From Roseivirga ehrenbergii (GTDB taxonomy: Bacteria; Bacteroidota; Bacteroidia; Cytophagales; Cyclobacteriaceae): a stretch of 59,065 nt of DNA. This document shows positions 17,498-25,563 of the stretch, one piece after another. The stretch's first letter is position 1. Every line of letters starts with the position of its first letter. The notes under the pieces were generated by a model. That model worked only from the letters and a program-made list of their open reading frames with translations. It was not told the DNA's origin and did not search any database. The position numbers and the translations under genes were made by a program. Location: NCBI RefSeq assembly GCF_001593005.1, contig NZ_LQZQ01000008.1, positions 1-59,065 on the forward strand, in the 5' to 3' direction.

Positions 17498-18259
17498 TTA
17501 CTTCCCTCCATTTGCCTTTAAATCGGCCAAGCATTGGGCATCTAAAGATGGAGGAGCACTCATTCCCAATAAATCATTCAAACCCGCAGTAGATTCCACT
17601 GCAAAATACATTAAGCAATCATCTACATCGCAGTGATGTCCATTTGCTACATCTTGATGATCACTTTGTAATGCGGAACCAGTATTCACTAAACCCAAAA
17701 TATGGCCGAATTCATGTGCCATTACACTCGAGGTTAAAAGCGATGTAGAAGACTGGCCAATTCCACCTGAAAGTTCTTCGATTCTACTCTGGAAAAGCAC
17801 CATGGAAGTATTCTTATAAGCTACACCCAATACGTTTTCGTTAGTGGCATAACTACCATCGGCAAAGAAGAGATAAACACCCAAAGTCGACTCATTATTG
17901 AACTTCAAGCGGTTGGCCGTTTCAATATCGACCAGTTCCTGAAGGCTATATTGAGATTTACCTGGTGTAGAAATTTGACGTGTTATCACAGAAATTCCTT
18001 CCGGCTTATTCAATCGTTCAGCTAAAAAACTTCTGATGTAATCCACACTAGCAGATGGTGGTTCAAAACCTACAGCGTACACCAGCTCTACTTCTAATCG
18101 ATTATAATTTGAAGACGCTAAAAGGTCATTGGCCGACTCACCCACAGGTCGGTTATTCAAATTTGCTCCTCCACCCCCATTCGGGTCTGAATCGCCTCCG
18201 CAAGACGCTAAAAGCAAACAGAGGGCAATAGAGTATATTCCTGACTTTATCTTCTTCAT
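17498..18259 (-). CDS. Lipoprotein zinc metalloprotease (HExxH)
   Basis: About 253 residues from the ATG at 18257-18259. Signal peptide with lipobox (LLASC), then a Gly/Asn/Asp-rich linker. The zinc site is HEFGHILGLVN, followed by a Met-turn-like CLMYFA about 30 residues on, which places it near the metzincins. The third ligand position of HExxHxxGxxH is Asn here; the true third ligand may be His or Asp in the segment SDHQDVANGHHCDVDD. It is probably an outer-membrane or cell-surface protease of unknown substrate. Confidence 0.75.
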   Translation of the reverse strand: MKKIKSGIYSIALCLLLASCGGDSDPNGGGGANLNNRPVGESANDLLASSNYNRLEVELVYAVGFEPPSASVDYIRSFLAERLNKPEGISVITRQISTPGKSQYSLQELVDIETANRLKFNNESTLGVYLFFADGSYATNENVLGVAYKNTSMVLFQSRIEELSGGIGQSSTSLLTSSVMAHEFGHILGLVNTGSALQSDHQDVANGHHCDVDDCLMYFAVESTAGLNDLLGMSAPPSLDAQCLADLKANGGK

Positions 18260-18318
18260 AACCACTAAACTAGTAATCACTTACGATGTTCAAAGACGAT
18301 TTGGTTTAAGTTTCTCGA

Positions 18319-18798
18319 TTAATTCACAAAAAGCGACTTTGCCTTCTTCTTAATAACAAGCATTCCTATCAAGCCCGTTAACATTGTAGCGAGCATTACC
18401 ACCCACCAAAAATATTGCATGTCGAAAAAGCGCACCCCTACTTCGGACCAAAAAGCACAATAAAGCCCCACTACCGACCAACTCATAAAATAGAAGTGTT
18501 TTTTGTACCAATCCTTACTCCTTCTTATGGCCGGAATTACGCCTAAAAGCACAGTAACTAAACTGATAAGCGCAAAGGCGTGGAATAGTGAAAAGCTTCC
18601 GAAATTATAAATACCAAAACCACTGAGGTTCATGAATACCATTGCAATTACATAAGCATAACCGAGTTTTCTATGCAAACTGGTTCCCTTTGCATTTAAC
18701 ACTACCAATGCTCCAAAAATCATGGACAACACCGCACAACAGGTATGAAACAGCCCTAAATAAGAACTAAACACCTTTAAGCTTTCTAAGAACCCCAT
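18319..18798 (-). CDS. DUF2306-type membrane protein
   Basis: A 159-residue membrane protein with about four to five helices and His residues at helix ends (FHTCCA, LHRKLGY, FHAFAL, KHFYFMSWS), the pattern of the DUF2306 family, in which a heme or quinone link has been suspected. It starts 2 bases after the stop of the DUF1579-like gene and is the last gene of that unit. Confidence 0.75.
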   Translation of the reverse strand: MGFLESLKVFSSYLGLFHTCCAVLSMIFGALVVLNAKGTSLHRKLGYAYVIAMVFMNLSGFGIYNFGSFSLFHAFALISLVTVLLGVIPAIRRSKDWYKKHFYFMSWSVVGLYCAFWSEVGVRFFDMQYFWWVVMLATMLTGLIGMLVIKKKAKSLFVN

Positions 18799-18800
18799 AA

Positions 18801-19340
18801 CTATTTGAGCTTAGTAAGGTTCATTTCCAGAATGGTGAAGGCTTGTCCATTGGCCATGATAAATTCTCCCTTCTCATGCCAAGTATCTTCTTTCAAAGTG
18901 GTAGTGTATTGAATGCTTCCACCGGGTACGTCAAAGCCCCAAATAAATTGGCCTTCATTATTGAGCTGAGCAGCAGTTAAAGCCATATTACCGTCTGCCA
19001 GAAGCGATTTCATTTCGTACTGCTTTCTTTCGTTGTTATAATACAGCACTCCTAAAGATTGAAACCCCACTTTACCATCCGATTTATTAGTGCCAACACC
19101 TTCAGCGAGTATGGCCATTCCGCCAATTTTTCTTTGTATGTTTTCTACTACAGTAAACTCAGCCTTTTGACGTGATTCATCCATCGACCAACCCTCTCCT
19201 TCCCACTGGCCAATCCAGTTTGAAAGCTTTTCCATAGCCTCTTTATTCAATGTGCCAACTTCTTGGGCATTGGCTACGTGATTTACAAGTGCTCCGTAAA
19301 GCACTACGATAAAAATAAAAATTACTTTCACTGTCTTCAT
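18801..19340 (-). CDS. Secreted DUF1579-like protein
   Basis: About 179 residues from the ATG at 19338-19340; an ATG at 19361 is also in frame but precedes the signal peptide. The signal peptide ends near VANAQ. The mature part has the WIGQWEGEGW opening typical of DUF1579/heme-binding-like beta-barrels. The operator-like palindrome at 19389-19403 lies upstream, so it is probably controlled by the HTH_34 regulator encoded by the preceding gene. Confidence 0.65.
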   Translation of the reverse strand: MKTVKVIFIFIVVLYGALVNHVANAQEVGTLNKEAMEKLSNWIGQWEGEGWSMDESRQKAEFTVVENIQRKIGGMAILAEGVGTNKSDGKVGFQSLGVLYYNNERKQYEMKSLLADGNMALTAAQLNNEGQFIWGFDVPGGSIQYTTTLKEDTWHEKGEFIMANGQAFTILEMNLTKLK

Positions 19341-19388
19341 TTTAATTGATTCTGTTTCCATGATTCTAAATTTAAGTTTTACAAACTA

Positions 19389-19403
19389 GTTTATATTATA
19401 AAC
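19389..19403. promoter_or_regulatory. Operator copy 2 (GTTTATA-T-TATAAAC)
   Basis: GTTTATATTATAAAC is a perfect 7-bp palindrome around one base, about 50 bases upstream of the DUF1579-like start. With its flanks it matches the operator in the promoter at 20294-20325: TAGTTTAT, one variable base, then TTATAAACCA. Only one base of 19 differs. Confidence 0.65.
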
Positions 19404-19419
19404 CATAATTGCAAAAAAA

Positions 19420-19707
19420 TTATGGCTTCAAATACTGTTGAATTTCTTTTACGTAAGTGTCGAATGCGTCCACTCCCTTCGGAGTTATCTTACAGGTGGT
19501 TTTAGGCTTCTTGCCTTCAAACTGCTTAATGATTTCGATATAACCCGCAGTTGAAAGCTTATCTAACTGCACGCTCAAATTACCTGCAGTAGATTCCGTT
19601 TGCTCCTTAATGAATACAAAATCCGCAGTCTCTACACTAATCAGCAATGACATTACGGCCAACCTAAGCTGCGAATGTAAAAGCGGATCGAGTTGATTAA
19701 ACCCCAT
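19420..19707 (-). CDS. Winged-helix regulator (HTH_34 / MarR-like)
   Basis: A 95-residue DNA-binding protein of the PF13601 type: LHSQLRLAVMSLLIS, recognition region STAGNLSVQLDKLSTAGYIEI, and wing FEGKKPKTTCKITPKG. These regulators usually sit beside a small membrane protein and control their own operon. It overlaps the end of the membrane-protein gene by 11 bases. The palindrome before that gene, and its copy before the next gene, are the natural candidate binding sites. Confidence 0.85.
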   Translation of the reverse strand: MGFNQLDPLLHSQLRLAVMSLLISVETADFVFIKEQTESTAGNLSVQLDKLSTAGYIEIIKQFEGKKPKTTCKITPKGVDAFDTYVKEIQQYLKP

Positions 19708-20278
19708 TGTTTCTGAAATTTGCTTTCATAATATATCCTGGCACCAAATAGCCCACTGCAATACCAAGAGCCAGCAAAAGCATTTGATAATTTTCAGGTT
19801 GTCTAAAAGCAATAAATGCCAAAACCCAAAAGACAAAGCCCCCAAATTGCAAAGGCCTAAAACCCATCATTGCTCCAGATACCGCAGTGCCAACACCAGC
19901 CAAAAGTAATATGAAAGGAACAGTATTCCAGCCAATAAGCTGACCATTAAAAACAATGGTAAACATGGCCATACCCAAACTGAACCACAGCCAAGCATAC
20001 ATCTTATCGGTATAATTCTTTACCTGGCTTTTCTTACCACGCCTAGCTCCCACCACTCCAGAAACAATCGCTCCTACGATAGTAAGCGACCAACCAATGA
20101 ACGGGTATTCAAAATCTGTAAATGTAGATAAATAGTAATGCCCAACACTAGCCACCAGGACAATCCAGCCCCATAAGAGAAAAAAGAAACTGTTATCTGA
20201 ATAGCGCTTTCGTGCCTTTCCAATCATCGATTGAATAAGCGCCATGCTTTCCTGAGGGGTTAATTCTTTTTCTTCCAT
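19697..20278 (-). CDS. Membrane protein co-encoded with HTH_34 regulator
   Basis: A 193-residue protein with a cytoplasmic N-terminus (LTPQESMALIQSMIGKARKRYSDN) and five or six predicted helices. Proteins with this N-terminal helix and membrane tail are often encoded directly before HTH_34 regulators in Bacteroidota; the function is unknown. It is the first gene after the promoter/operator at 20294-20325. Confidence 0.7.
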   Translation of the reverse strand: MEEKELTPQESMALIQSMIGKARKRYSDNSFFFLLWGWIVLVASVGHYYLSTFTDFEYPFIGWSLTIVGAIVSGVVGARRGKKSQVKNYTDKMYAWLWFSLGMAMFTIVFNGQLIGWNTVPFILLLAGVGTAVSGAMMGFRPLQFGGFVFWVLAFIAFRQPENYQMLLLALGIAVGYLVPGYIMKANFRNNGV

Positions 20279-20293
20279 CTTAAATTATTTTCT

Positions 20294-20325
20294 CAAATGT
20301 AAAGTAGTTTATTTTATAAACCAAA
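20294..20325 (-). promoter_or_regulatory. Promoter with internal operator, HTH_34 operon
   Basis: On the minus strand TTTG (20325-20322), a 20-nt spacer and TACATTTG (20301-20294) make a consensus promoter. The spacer contains GTTTATAAAATAAAC (20321-20307), a near-perfect palindrome that recurs at 19389-19403. A repressor bound there would block RNA polymerase directly, which fits autoregulation by the HTH_34 protein. Confidence 0.72.
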
Positions 20326-20368
20326 TACATACACGCACTGAATCACTCTAAGGTTTCATTCGAATTGC

Positions 20369-20376
20369 TATTTTTG
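20369..20376 (+). promoter_or_regulatory. -7 element before the amino-sugar kinase gene
   Basis: TATTTTTG matches TAnnTTTG, 16 bases before the ATG at 20393. No TTG is found at -33, so strength is uncertain. Confidence 0.45.
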
Positions 20377-20392
20377 ATTTTCATAATAAAGC

Positions 20393-21229
20393 ATGACCAA
20401 AGTATTAATAGCAGATAGCGGCTTTACTAAAACCGATTGGCGACTGATTGGTGCCGATGGCAGTATTGAACAGGCCCGAACCACAGGGATTAACCCTTAT
20501 TACCAAACCGAAGAAGAAATTCTCTTGGTGATTCAAGACCTGCACAGCCAGTTACCCGATAAAGTAGACGAAATCTATTTTTACGGAACGGGCTGTTCAT
20601 CAGGCACTAACCGCGACAAAATAGCCAAGCTCTTGAACCGCTATTATTCAGAGGCTAAGATTGACGTGAACCATGATTTATTGGCCGCTGCTCGCTCTTT
20701 GTGTGGTGACGAAAAAGGTATAGCGTGTATTATAGGCACTGGCACAAACTCATGCCTTTACGATGGCAGTAAAATTATCAGCAACGTACCTTCCTTAGGT
20801 TGGGCCATTGCCGATGAAGGTGGAGGAACCTACTTAGGCAAAACCTTGGTTACCGATTATTACAGAAAAGATATGCCCGAACATTTGAGGGTTATTTTTA
20901 AAGAGCGTTTCGGATTGAACAAGGATGCATTTCTTACTGCCATTTACCAAGAGCCTATGCCAGGTCGCTTTTTGGCCAGCTTCGCGAAGTTTATCAACGA
21001 GCAGATTAGCGAGCCTTATATGTATAAATTAGTGTACGATGCCTTTACCACTTTCATTACAAAAAACGTAGTGAAATATGAAGGCTACAAAGAAGTACCT
21101 GTCCATTTCACGGGCTCAGTGGCTTATTACTTCAACAACATTTTACGCAAAGTAGCAGTAGACCAAGGTATTTACATTAAGCACATTACTGAACACCCAA
21201 TAGCTGGACTTACGCTTTTTCATCAATAA
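20393..21229 (+). CDS. BadF/BadG-type amino-sugar kinase
   Basis: A 278-residue ASKHA-fold ATPase: phosphate-1 motif ADSGFTKTDWRL at the N-terminus, GTGCSS, and IIGTGTNSCLYDG as the second phosphate motif, then ADEGGGTYLG. The family includes GlcNAc kinases and the clostridial MurNAc/GlcNAc kinase MurK. The next gene is murQ, which uses MurNAc-6-P, so this enzyme most likely phosphorylates MurNAc and/or GlcNAc recovered from peptidoglycan. This is an inference from context; no transporter gene is adjacent. Confidence 0.8.
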   Translation: MTKVLIADSGFTKTDWRLIGADGSIEQARTTGINPYYQTEEEILLVIQDLHSQLPDKVDEIYFYGTGCSSGTNRDKIAKLLNRYYSEAKIDVNHDLLAAARSLCGDEKGIACIIGTGTNSCLYDGSKIISNVPSLGWAIADEGGGTYLGKTLVTDYYRKDMPEHLRVIFKERFGLNKDAFLTAIYQEPMPGRFLASFAKFINEQISEPYMYKLVYDAFTTFITKNVVKYEGYKEVPVHFTGSVAYYFNNILRKVAVDQGIYIKHITEHPIAGLTLFHQ

Positions 21230-21291
21230 ATAGAGTTCGTCAACCTTAAATTGGTTTCTTTGCATCATCTGAAATTTCAATAACAAACCCA

Positions 21292-22101
21292 ATGAACATC
21301 ACCGAATCAGAGTCGCATTACAATTCGCTTGAGCACATGTCAGTACAAGATTTGCTGACCAATATTAACAAGGAAGACCAAACAGTTTCTTTGGCCGTTC
21401 AAAAAGTGATTCCTCAAATCGAAGCTTTGGTCAATCAGATTGTTCCTCGTATGCAAATGGGCGGAAGGATTTTTTACATTGGTGCTGGTACAAGCGGACG
21501 TTTGGGTGTGGTTGATGCTTCGGAATGCCCTCCCACTTACGGGGTCGAACACGGTGTTGTAGTGGGCATTATTGCTGGCGGAGATACTGCCATTCGTAAA
21601 GCCGTAGAAAATGCAGAAGACGATGAAAATCAAGCTTGGGAAGACTTGCAAGAACACATCATCAACCATAAAGACACGGTAATTGGTATTGCGGCTTCGG
21701 GCAGAACACCTTATGTAATTGGTGGACTAAAAGAGGCGCGCAAAAACGATATCCTCACAGGCTGTATTGTTTGTAATCCAGATAGCCCTGTAGCTTGGGA
21801 AGCGGAGTATCCGATAGAACCCATTGTAGGCCCTGAGTTTATTACGGGCAGCACACGCATGAAATCTGGCACTGCTCAAAAGCTTGTACTGAATATGATC
21901 TCTACCTCGGTAATGATTAAACTAGGCAAAGTGCAAGGTAACAGAATGGTCGACATGCAGCTTTCCAATAACAAGCTAGTAGACCGTGGCACAAGAATGA
22001 TTATGGAGATGTTACAGATCGACAGCCCCACTGCAGAAATGCTACTTAAAACCCATGGTTCTGTCAGAAAGGTGATTGACTTTGTGATGAGTCAGGGGTA
22101 A
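21292..22101 (+). CDS. murQ: N-acetylmuramic acid 6-phosphate etherase
   Basis: A 269-residue SIS-domain lyase that removes D-lactate from MurNAc-6-P to give GlcNAc-6-P in cell-wall recycling. Family markers are TESESHYNSLEHMSVQDLL, the sugar-phosphate site GAGTSGRLGVVDASECPPTYG, AGGDTAIRKAVENAEDD and TGSTRMKSGTAQK. Length is slightly below the roughly 300 residues of E. coli MurQ because the C-terminal UBA-like region is short. It forms a two-gene unit with the kinase 62 bases upstream. Confidence 0.95.
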   Translation: MNITESESHYNSLEHMSVQDLLTNINKEDQTVSLAVQKVIPQIEALVNQIVPRMQMGGRIFYIGAGTSGRLGVVDASECPPTYGVEHGVVVGIIAGGDTAIRKAVENAEDDENQAWEDLQEHIINHKDTVIGIAASGRTPYVIGGLKEARKNDILTGCIVCNPDSPVAWEAEYPIEPIVGPEFITGSTRMKSGTAQKLVLNMISTSVMIKLGKVQGNRMVDMQLSNNKLVDRGTRMIMEMLQIDSPTAEMLLKTHGSVRKVIDFVMSQG

Positions 22102-22154
22102 AATAGGCCATTCAGGTGACTGGTTTTTTGTTTCATTGCATAATATCGTGCTTA

Positions 22155-22871
22155 ATGATAAAACTAATCTCTAATCCTACCGAGGAACATCTGGCTGACA
22201 TAGAAAGCTGGCTGGTAGAGGAGTGGAACAAGACACAGAATGGATTCTACTCGGATTGGAGTATGATTCCGAATGCTTTTAAAGAAAATAGATTGAGCGT
22301 GATCACAGACAATGATTATGCAATCGGATTTGTAGTTTATCGGATTTCTGAATTTGAAGTAGATATTGATATTACAGAAATAAAGCCAACTGAAAGAAAC
22401 AGAGGAGTCGCAAGGCAGTTAATAAACGAAACTTTAAATTTCTTAAAACTCAAAGGAGTTTTAGTTGCTAGGTTGTTTTGTCAGCCCACAAATTCAGAGC
22501 CTTTTTGGAAAAAAATTGGTTTCAATAATTTCCCCCAAATTATTGACAATAAGCAAATTCATATGTTTAAACCACTCATAGAAACCTTAAAACCGACCGA
22601 AAAGATTGAAACAAACTCTACAATTAGATTATGGAATTGTCCACCACATCAAGCTGATAGAATAAGCGCGAAATGGGCTTGGGACTTAAATTTCAAAGAA
22701 GATAATGAAACCTTAGTTAAACCAATTATCTCACCAGTTTCAAGAGAATGGCAAGTGCAACTAATCATAAATGGCGAAGAGTCAAAACCCGTAAGAGTGA
22801 AGAATCTCCAAATAAATTTAAACGATGATTCCGAGTTTATGATTGTTCGAAATGTTACTGCAAAAAAGTAA
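22155..22871 (+). CDS. GNAT acetyltransferase with extra C-terminal domain
   Basis: About 238 residues from the ATG at 22155; upstream codons are open from a GTG at 22116. Residues 1-140 carry a GNAT fold: the acetyl-CoA site is ITEIKPTERNRGVARQLINETLNFL and the domain ends with PFWKKIGFNNFP. The remaining 100 residues (with RLWNCPPHQADRISAKWAWDL) do not match anything I recognise. The acceptor is unknown. It lies 53 bases after murQ and closes with its own hairpin. Confidence 0.75.
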   Translation: MIKLISNPTEEHLADIESWLVEEWNKTQNGFYSDWSMIPNAFKENRLSVITDNDYAIGFVVYRISEFEVDIDITEIKPTERNRGVARQLINETLNFLKLKGVLVARLFCQPTNSEPFWKKIGFNNFPQIIDNKQIHMFKPLIETLKPTEKIETNSTIRLWNCPPHQADRISAKWAWDLNFKEDNETLVKPIISPVSREWQVQLIINGEESKPVRVKNLQINLNDDSEFMIVRNVTAKK

Positions 22872-22896
22872 GGCCCAAAGCCGTCTGCCTTGGGCC
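22872..22896 (+). terminator. Hairpin after GNAT gene
   Basis: GGCCCAA and TTGGGCC (7 bp, GC-rich, 11-nt loop) directly follow the GNAT stop codon. There is no T run, so termination is likely but weak. Confidence 0.5.
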
Positions 22897-22933
22897 AATG
22901 AAGTATTGGAATTGTGTTGTTTTGAACTGATTG

Positions 22934-23533
22934 TTATTTCACTGCATATCTGAGAATGGTTTTAAGTTTTTCTTCTGCCGTTTTTCTTGGGTCAGAAATA
23001 TAGATTTCATGATGCTGACCATTCATTTCTAGGTCATTGTCCTTCATGAAAGCAAAGATCTTTTCCAGCGTTCTGCGCTCGTCATAATACGAACCTATAT
23101 GTAATGCTTGCACCGATTTACCTTCATAAATCGACTCGAATTTTAGCTGGTGGTCGTTGGCCAGTTTGCCTTCCTTCACCAATTGATCAACAACGAGTTC
23201 GAACTCTCCTTCTCCAACAAAATCGGGCATACGGAACATGATTTTCCAAAACCATTCTTCCTGAGGCGTTTCTTCAAAAGACAACTCTCCTTCTACCCAC
23301 CAAAAAGCTTCCATCTTCGGAACAACAAAGTCCATTCCCTCATTTTTGTGAAAGAATTTAATACCATAAACGAGCTTATATAAATCGTCAATGGCGGCTA
23401 AAAAAACGGGGGCATTTGGTGCAGAATTGCCTTGAATGGTGATGTACTGATAGGGCTCCAGTTCTACCAATTGAGGATTGGATTTTGCCTTATAATATTC
23501 AGGGTAGGCTTCGGTGAGGTTTAATTTCGACAT
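22934..23533 (-). CDS. GyrI-like small-molecule-binding protein
   Basis: About 199 residues from the ATG at 23531-23533. A stand-alone GyrI-like domain: VELEPYQYITIQGNSAPNAP, VVPKMEAFWWVEGE, ALHIGSYYDERRTLEKIFAFMKDN. This domain binds hydrophobic or cationic ligands and is often an effector domain of regulators. It lies about 110 bases downstream of the WYL regulator on the same strand, a recurrent pairing, so it may respond to or be controlled with that regulator. Confidence 0.82.
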   Translation of the reverse strand: MSKLNLTEAYPEYYKAKSNPQLVELEPYQYITIQGNSAPNAPVFLAAIDDLYKLVYGIKFFHKNEGMDFVVPKMEAFWWVEGELSFEETPQEEWFWKIMFRMPDFVGEGEFELVVDQLVKEGKLANDHQLKFESIYEGKSVQALHIGSYYDERRTLEKIFAFMKDNDLEMNGQHHEIYISDPRKTAEEKLKTILRYAVK

Positions 23534-23646
23534 GATCATAGGGTTCTATTTTTGGCTTAAGAAATTGATTATGCACTAAAGTAAATGACCACTAGTGACA
23601 ACCCTATGTCAGTAGATTTTAGAAAAGGTTGATTTTTCTTATTTCA

Positions 23647-24600
23647 TTAAACTGAATAACACTTCCGCAACTCTTCAATTCGTTCCTTCACCATAGCCGT
23701 AAGTTTTGCTGGAGAAATAATCTCGACCGCATCACCTAAAGTAAGTACCCAGCGTGAAGTATAGTTTAAGCTTGGCGTTAAGAATTTCATTTTAATGTGA
23801 GTTTCACCCACTTCTTCGCTCACAAAACCCTGACTGTATTTTTGTTCTGAAATATAGCGCGCCACGATTTTATCAATGTTAATTACTACTTCTTGCAAGT
23901 CAGTACTAAAGGCAATTTCTTCTAAGAATTGACTAAAACTAGGCTGATGCCCTGTATCATAAGTTTCATCTAGTTTTTCCAATTTCACTAACCGATCGAC
24001 CCGGAAATCTCGAGGCGCTTGTCTTAACCTACAATATGCAAGCAAGTGCCACCTTCCTGCATAAAACACTAAGCCAATCGGCTCAATATCGCGGGTGGTA
24101 AAGTCGTCTGAAAAGCTAGAATAATACCGAAAGCGCAATACCGATTTATCAATCAATGCCTGCTGAATAGTGGCTAAAAAGTTATTCGGGAAGCCTTCCT
24201 TTTCAACTTGAGGTAAATGCCGCACAACAATTTGAGATTCGAGCTTTTCTATTTCGTCTTTCTCGCTGCTTTTCAGTACCGATTTAATCTTTAACATGGC
24301 CTCGGTAAAATTCCTTTTAATAGACACGTCAGTCTGCCCTTCTATTAGCTTTGCCCCCAATACCAAAGCATTGGCCTCTTGCTGTGTAAACATTACCGGA
24401 GGCAAATAATAACCCTCCATTATGAAATAGCCTTTTCCAGCCTCTGCACCAATAGGCACACCAGCGTCTTCCAAAGCACGCACATCACGATAAACTGTTC
24501 TTAAGCTAATCTCAAAACGATTGGCAATCTCTTGGGCGGTAACCACTTTCTTAGATTGAAGTTGGACAAGAATTGCAGTAAGCCTGTCGATACGGTTCAT
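23647..24600 (-). CDS. YafY-type HTH/WYL transcriptional regulator
   Basis: A 317-residue regulator: N-terminal HTH_11 (RLTAILVQLQSKKVVTAQEIANRFEISLRTVYRDVRALEDAGVPI, split by turns), then a WYL domain (LRFRYYSSFSD, GLVFYAGRWHLLAYCRLRQAPRDFRVDRL) and a WCX C-terminal extension. WYL proteins bind nucleic-acid-like or other ligands and often control DNA damage or defence genes, but the target here is probably the GyrI-like gene. TATCTTCG, a near-consensus -7 element, lies upstream. Confidence 0.88.
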   Translation of the reverse strand: MNRIDRLTAILVQLQSKKVVTAQEIANRFEISLRTVYRDVRALEDAGVPIGAEAGKGYFIMEGYYLPPVMFTQQEANALVLGAKLIEGQTDVSIKRNFTEAMLKIKSVLKSSEKDEIEKLESQIVVRHLPQVEKEGFPNNFLATIQQALIDKSVLRFRYYSSFSDDFTTRDIEPIGLVFYAGRWHLLAYCRLRQAPRDFRVDRLVKLEKLDETYDTGHQPSFSQFLEEIAFSTDLQEVVINIDKIVARYISEQKYSQGFVSEEVGETHIKMKFLTPSLNYTSRWVLTLGDAVEIISPAKLTAMVKERIEELRKCYSV

Positions 24601-24743
24601 AGGTAGGTTTGGCTGTTAAAAAAATTAGTGAAACGAAGATAATCAATGCAGCTCATAAGACCCTTTCTAGAAAAAATAACATAATTCACACAAGGTTTTA
24701 AACGGTTATTCAGGGCAAAAAATAATGACTATCATTGCCTAGT

Positions 24744-25322
24744 ATGTTACTTAACCATTTGATCTTTTTTGGCTGCTGGGCATTGTTTTATACAATCCAT
24801 AGCCTGTTGGCTTCAAATGGTTTTAAGAGCAAAGTAGCTTTAAAGCCTACAACATACCGGCTAATTTACAGCCTATTTTCTACCCTCAGTTTTGCCTTTA
24901 TCTTACTATTGGGCGCCAGCATTTACAGCGCTTTTGTTTTGCCTCCCAGCCCAATCACTACATACATAGGCTTAATGTTAGCAACTTTTGGCCTTTTTGT
25001 CATCAAAAGGTCATTTAGAAACTATAGCCTTCGGGTATTTTTAGGCTTAAAAAAAGAAAGTCAATCAGACCAGACACTAAAAAAAGATAAGCTTCAATCG
25101 AAAATTCGCCACCCTTTATACACTGGTACAATTCTGCTTTTTCTGGGCTATTTTATTTACAATCCACTTTTGGTCAACCTCGTCAGCTTGGTGGCACTGC
25201 TGGCTTACCTTCCTTTTGGTATTCGATTGGAAGAAAAAAAACTCATTCAACAATTTGGGGAAGAATATCTTGAGTATAAGAAAAGCACCCCTGCACTTTT
25301 TCCAAAGATCAAATTCTCATGA
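24744..25322 (+). CDS. Isoprenylcysteine/PEMT-type membrane methyltransferase
   Basis: About 192 residues from the ATG at 24744. Four or five helices and the SAM-binding signature of the ICMT/PEMT family: SKIRHPLYTGTILLFLGYF and LPFGIRLEEKKLIQQFGEEYLEYKKSTPAL. Such enzymes methylate lipids or other membrane substrates; the substrate is unknown. It overlaps the next small gene by four bases (ATGA). Confidence 0.8.
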   Translation: MLLNHLIFFGCWALFYTIHSLLASNGFKSKVALKPTTYRLIYSLFSTLSFAFILLLGASIYSAFVLPPSPITTYIGLMLATFGLFVIKRSFRNYSLRVFLGLKKESQSDQTLKKDKLQSKIRHPLYTGTILLFLGYFIYNPLLVNLVSLVALLAYLPFGIRLEEKKLIQQFGEEYLEYKKSTPALFPKIKFS

Positions 25323-25519
25323 AACGACAAACCATTGTAAAGCTAGCTTCTGCTGTCGCTATTTCTGGCGTCCTACTGGTCATAGGTACGCTGCTTTCTC
25401 GATTGATTTTCCAAATTGAAACTTCTGGAAAAAATACGCTTTTGATCATTGGTTTCACAATGATGCTTTTAGGCACTCTTTGGAAAGTAGTTATGGAAAT
25501 GAATAGTAGAGAGGATTAA
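25319..25519 (+). CDS. Small two-helix membrane protein
   Basis: A 66-residue protein with two hydrophobic helices (about 8-28 and 40-58) joined by a short loop. ATGA overlap with the methyltransferase gene shows translational coupling. No family recognised; possibly a partner or assembly factor of the methyltransferase. Confidence 0.65.
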   Translation: MKRQTIVKLASAVAISGVLLVIGTLLSRLIFQIETSGKNTLLIIGFTMMLLGTLWKVVMEMNSRED

Positions 25520-25563
25520 AGGCCACTTTTGGAACAAAATTCACCTTAGGTTGTTCTGCTCCT

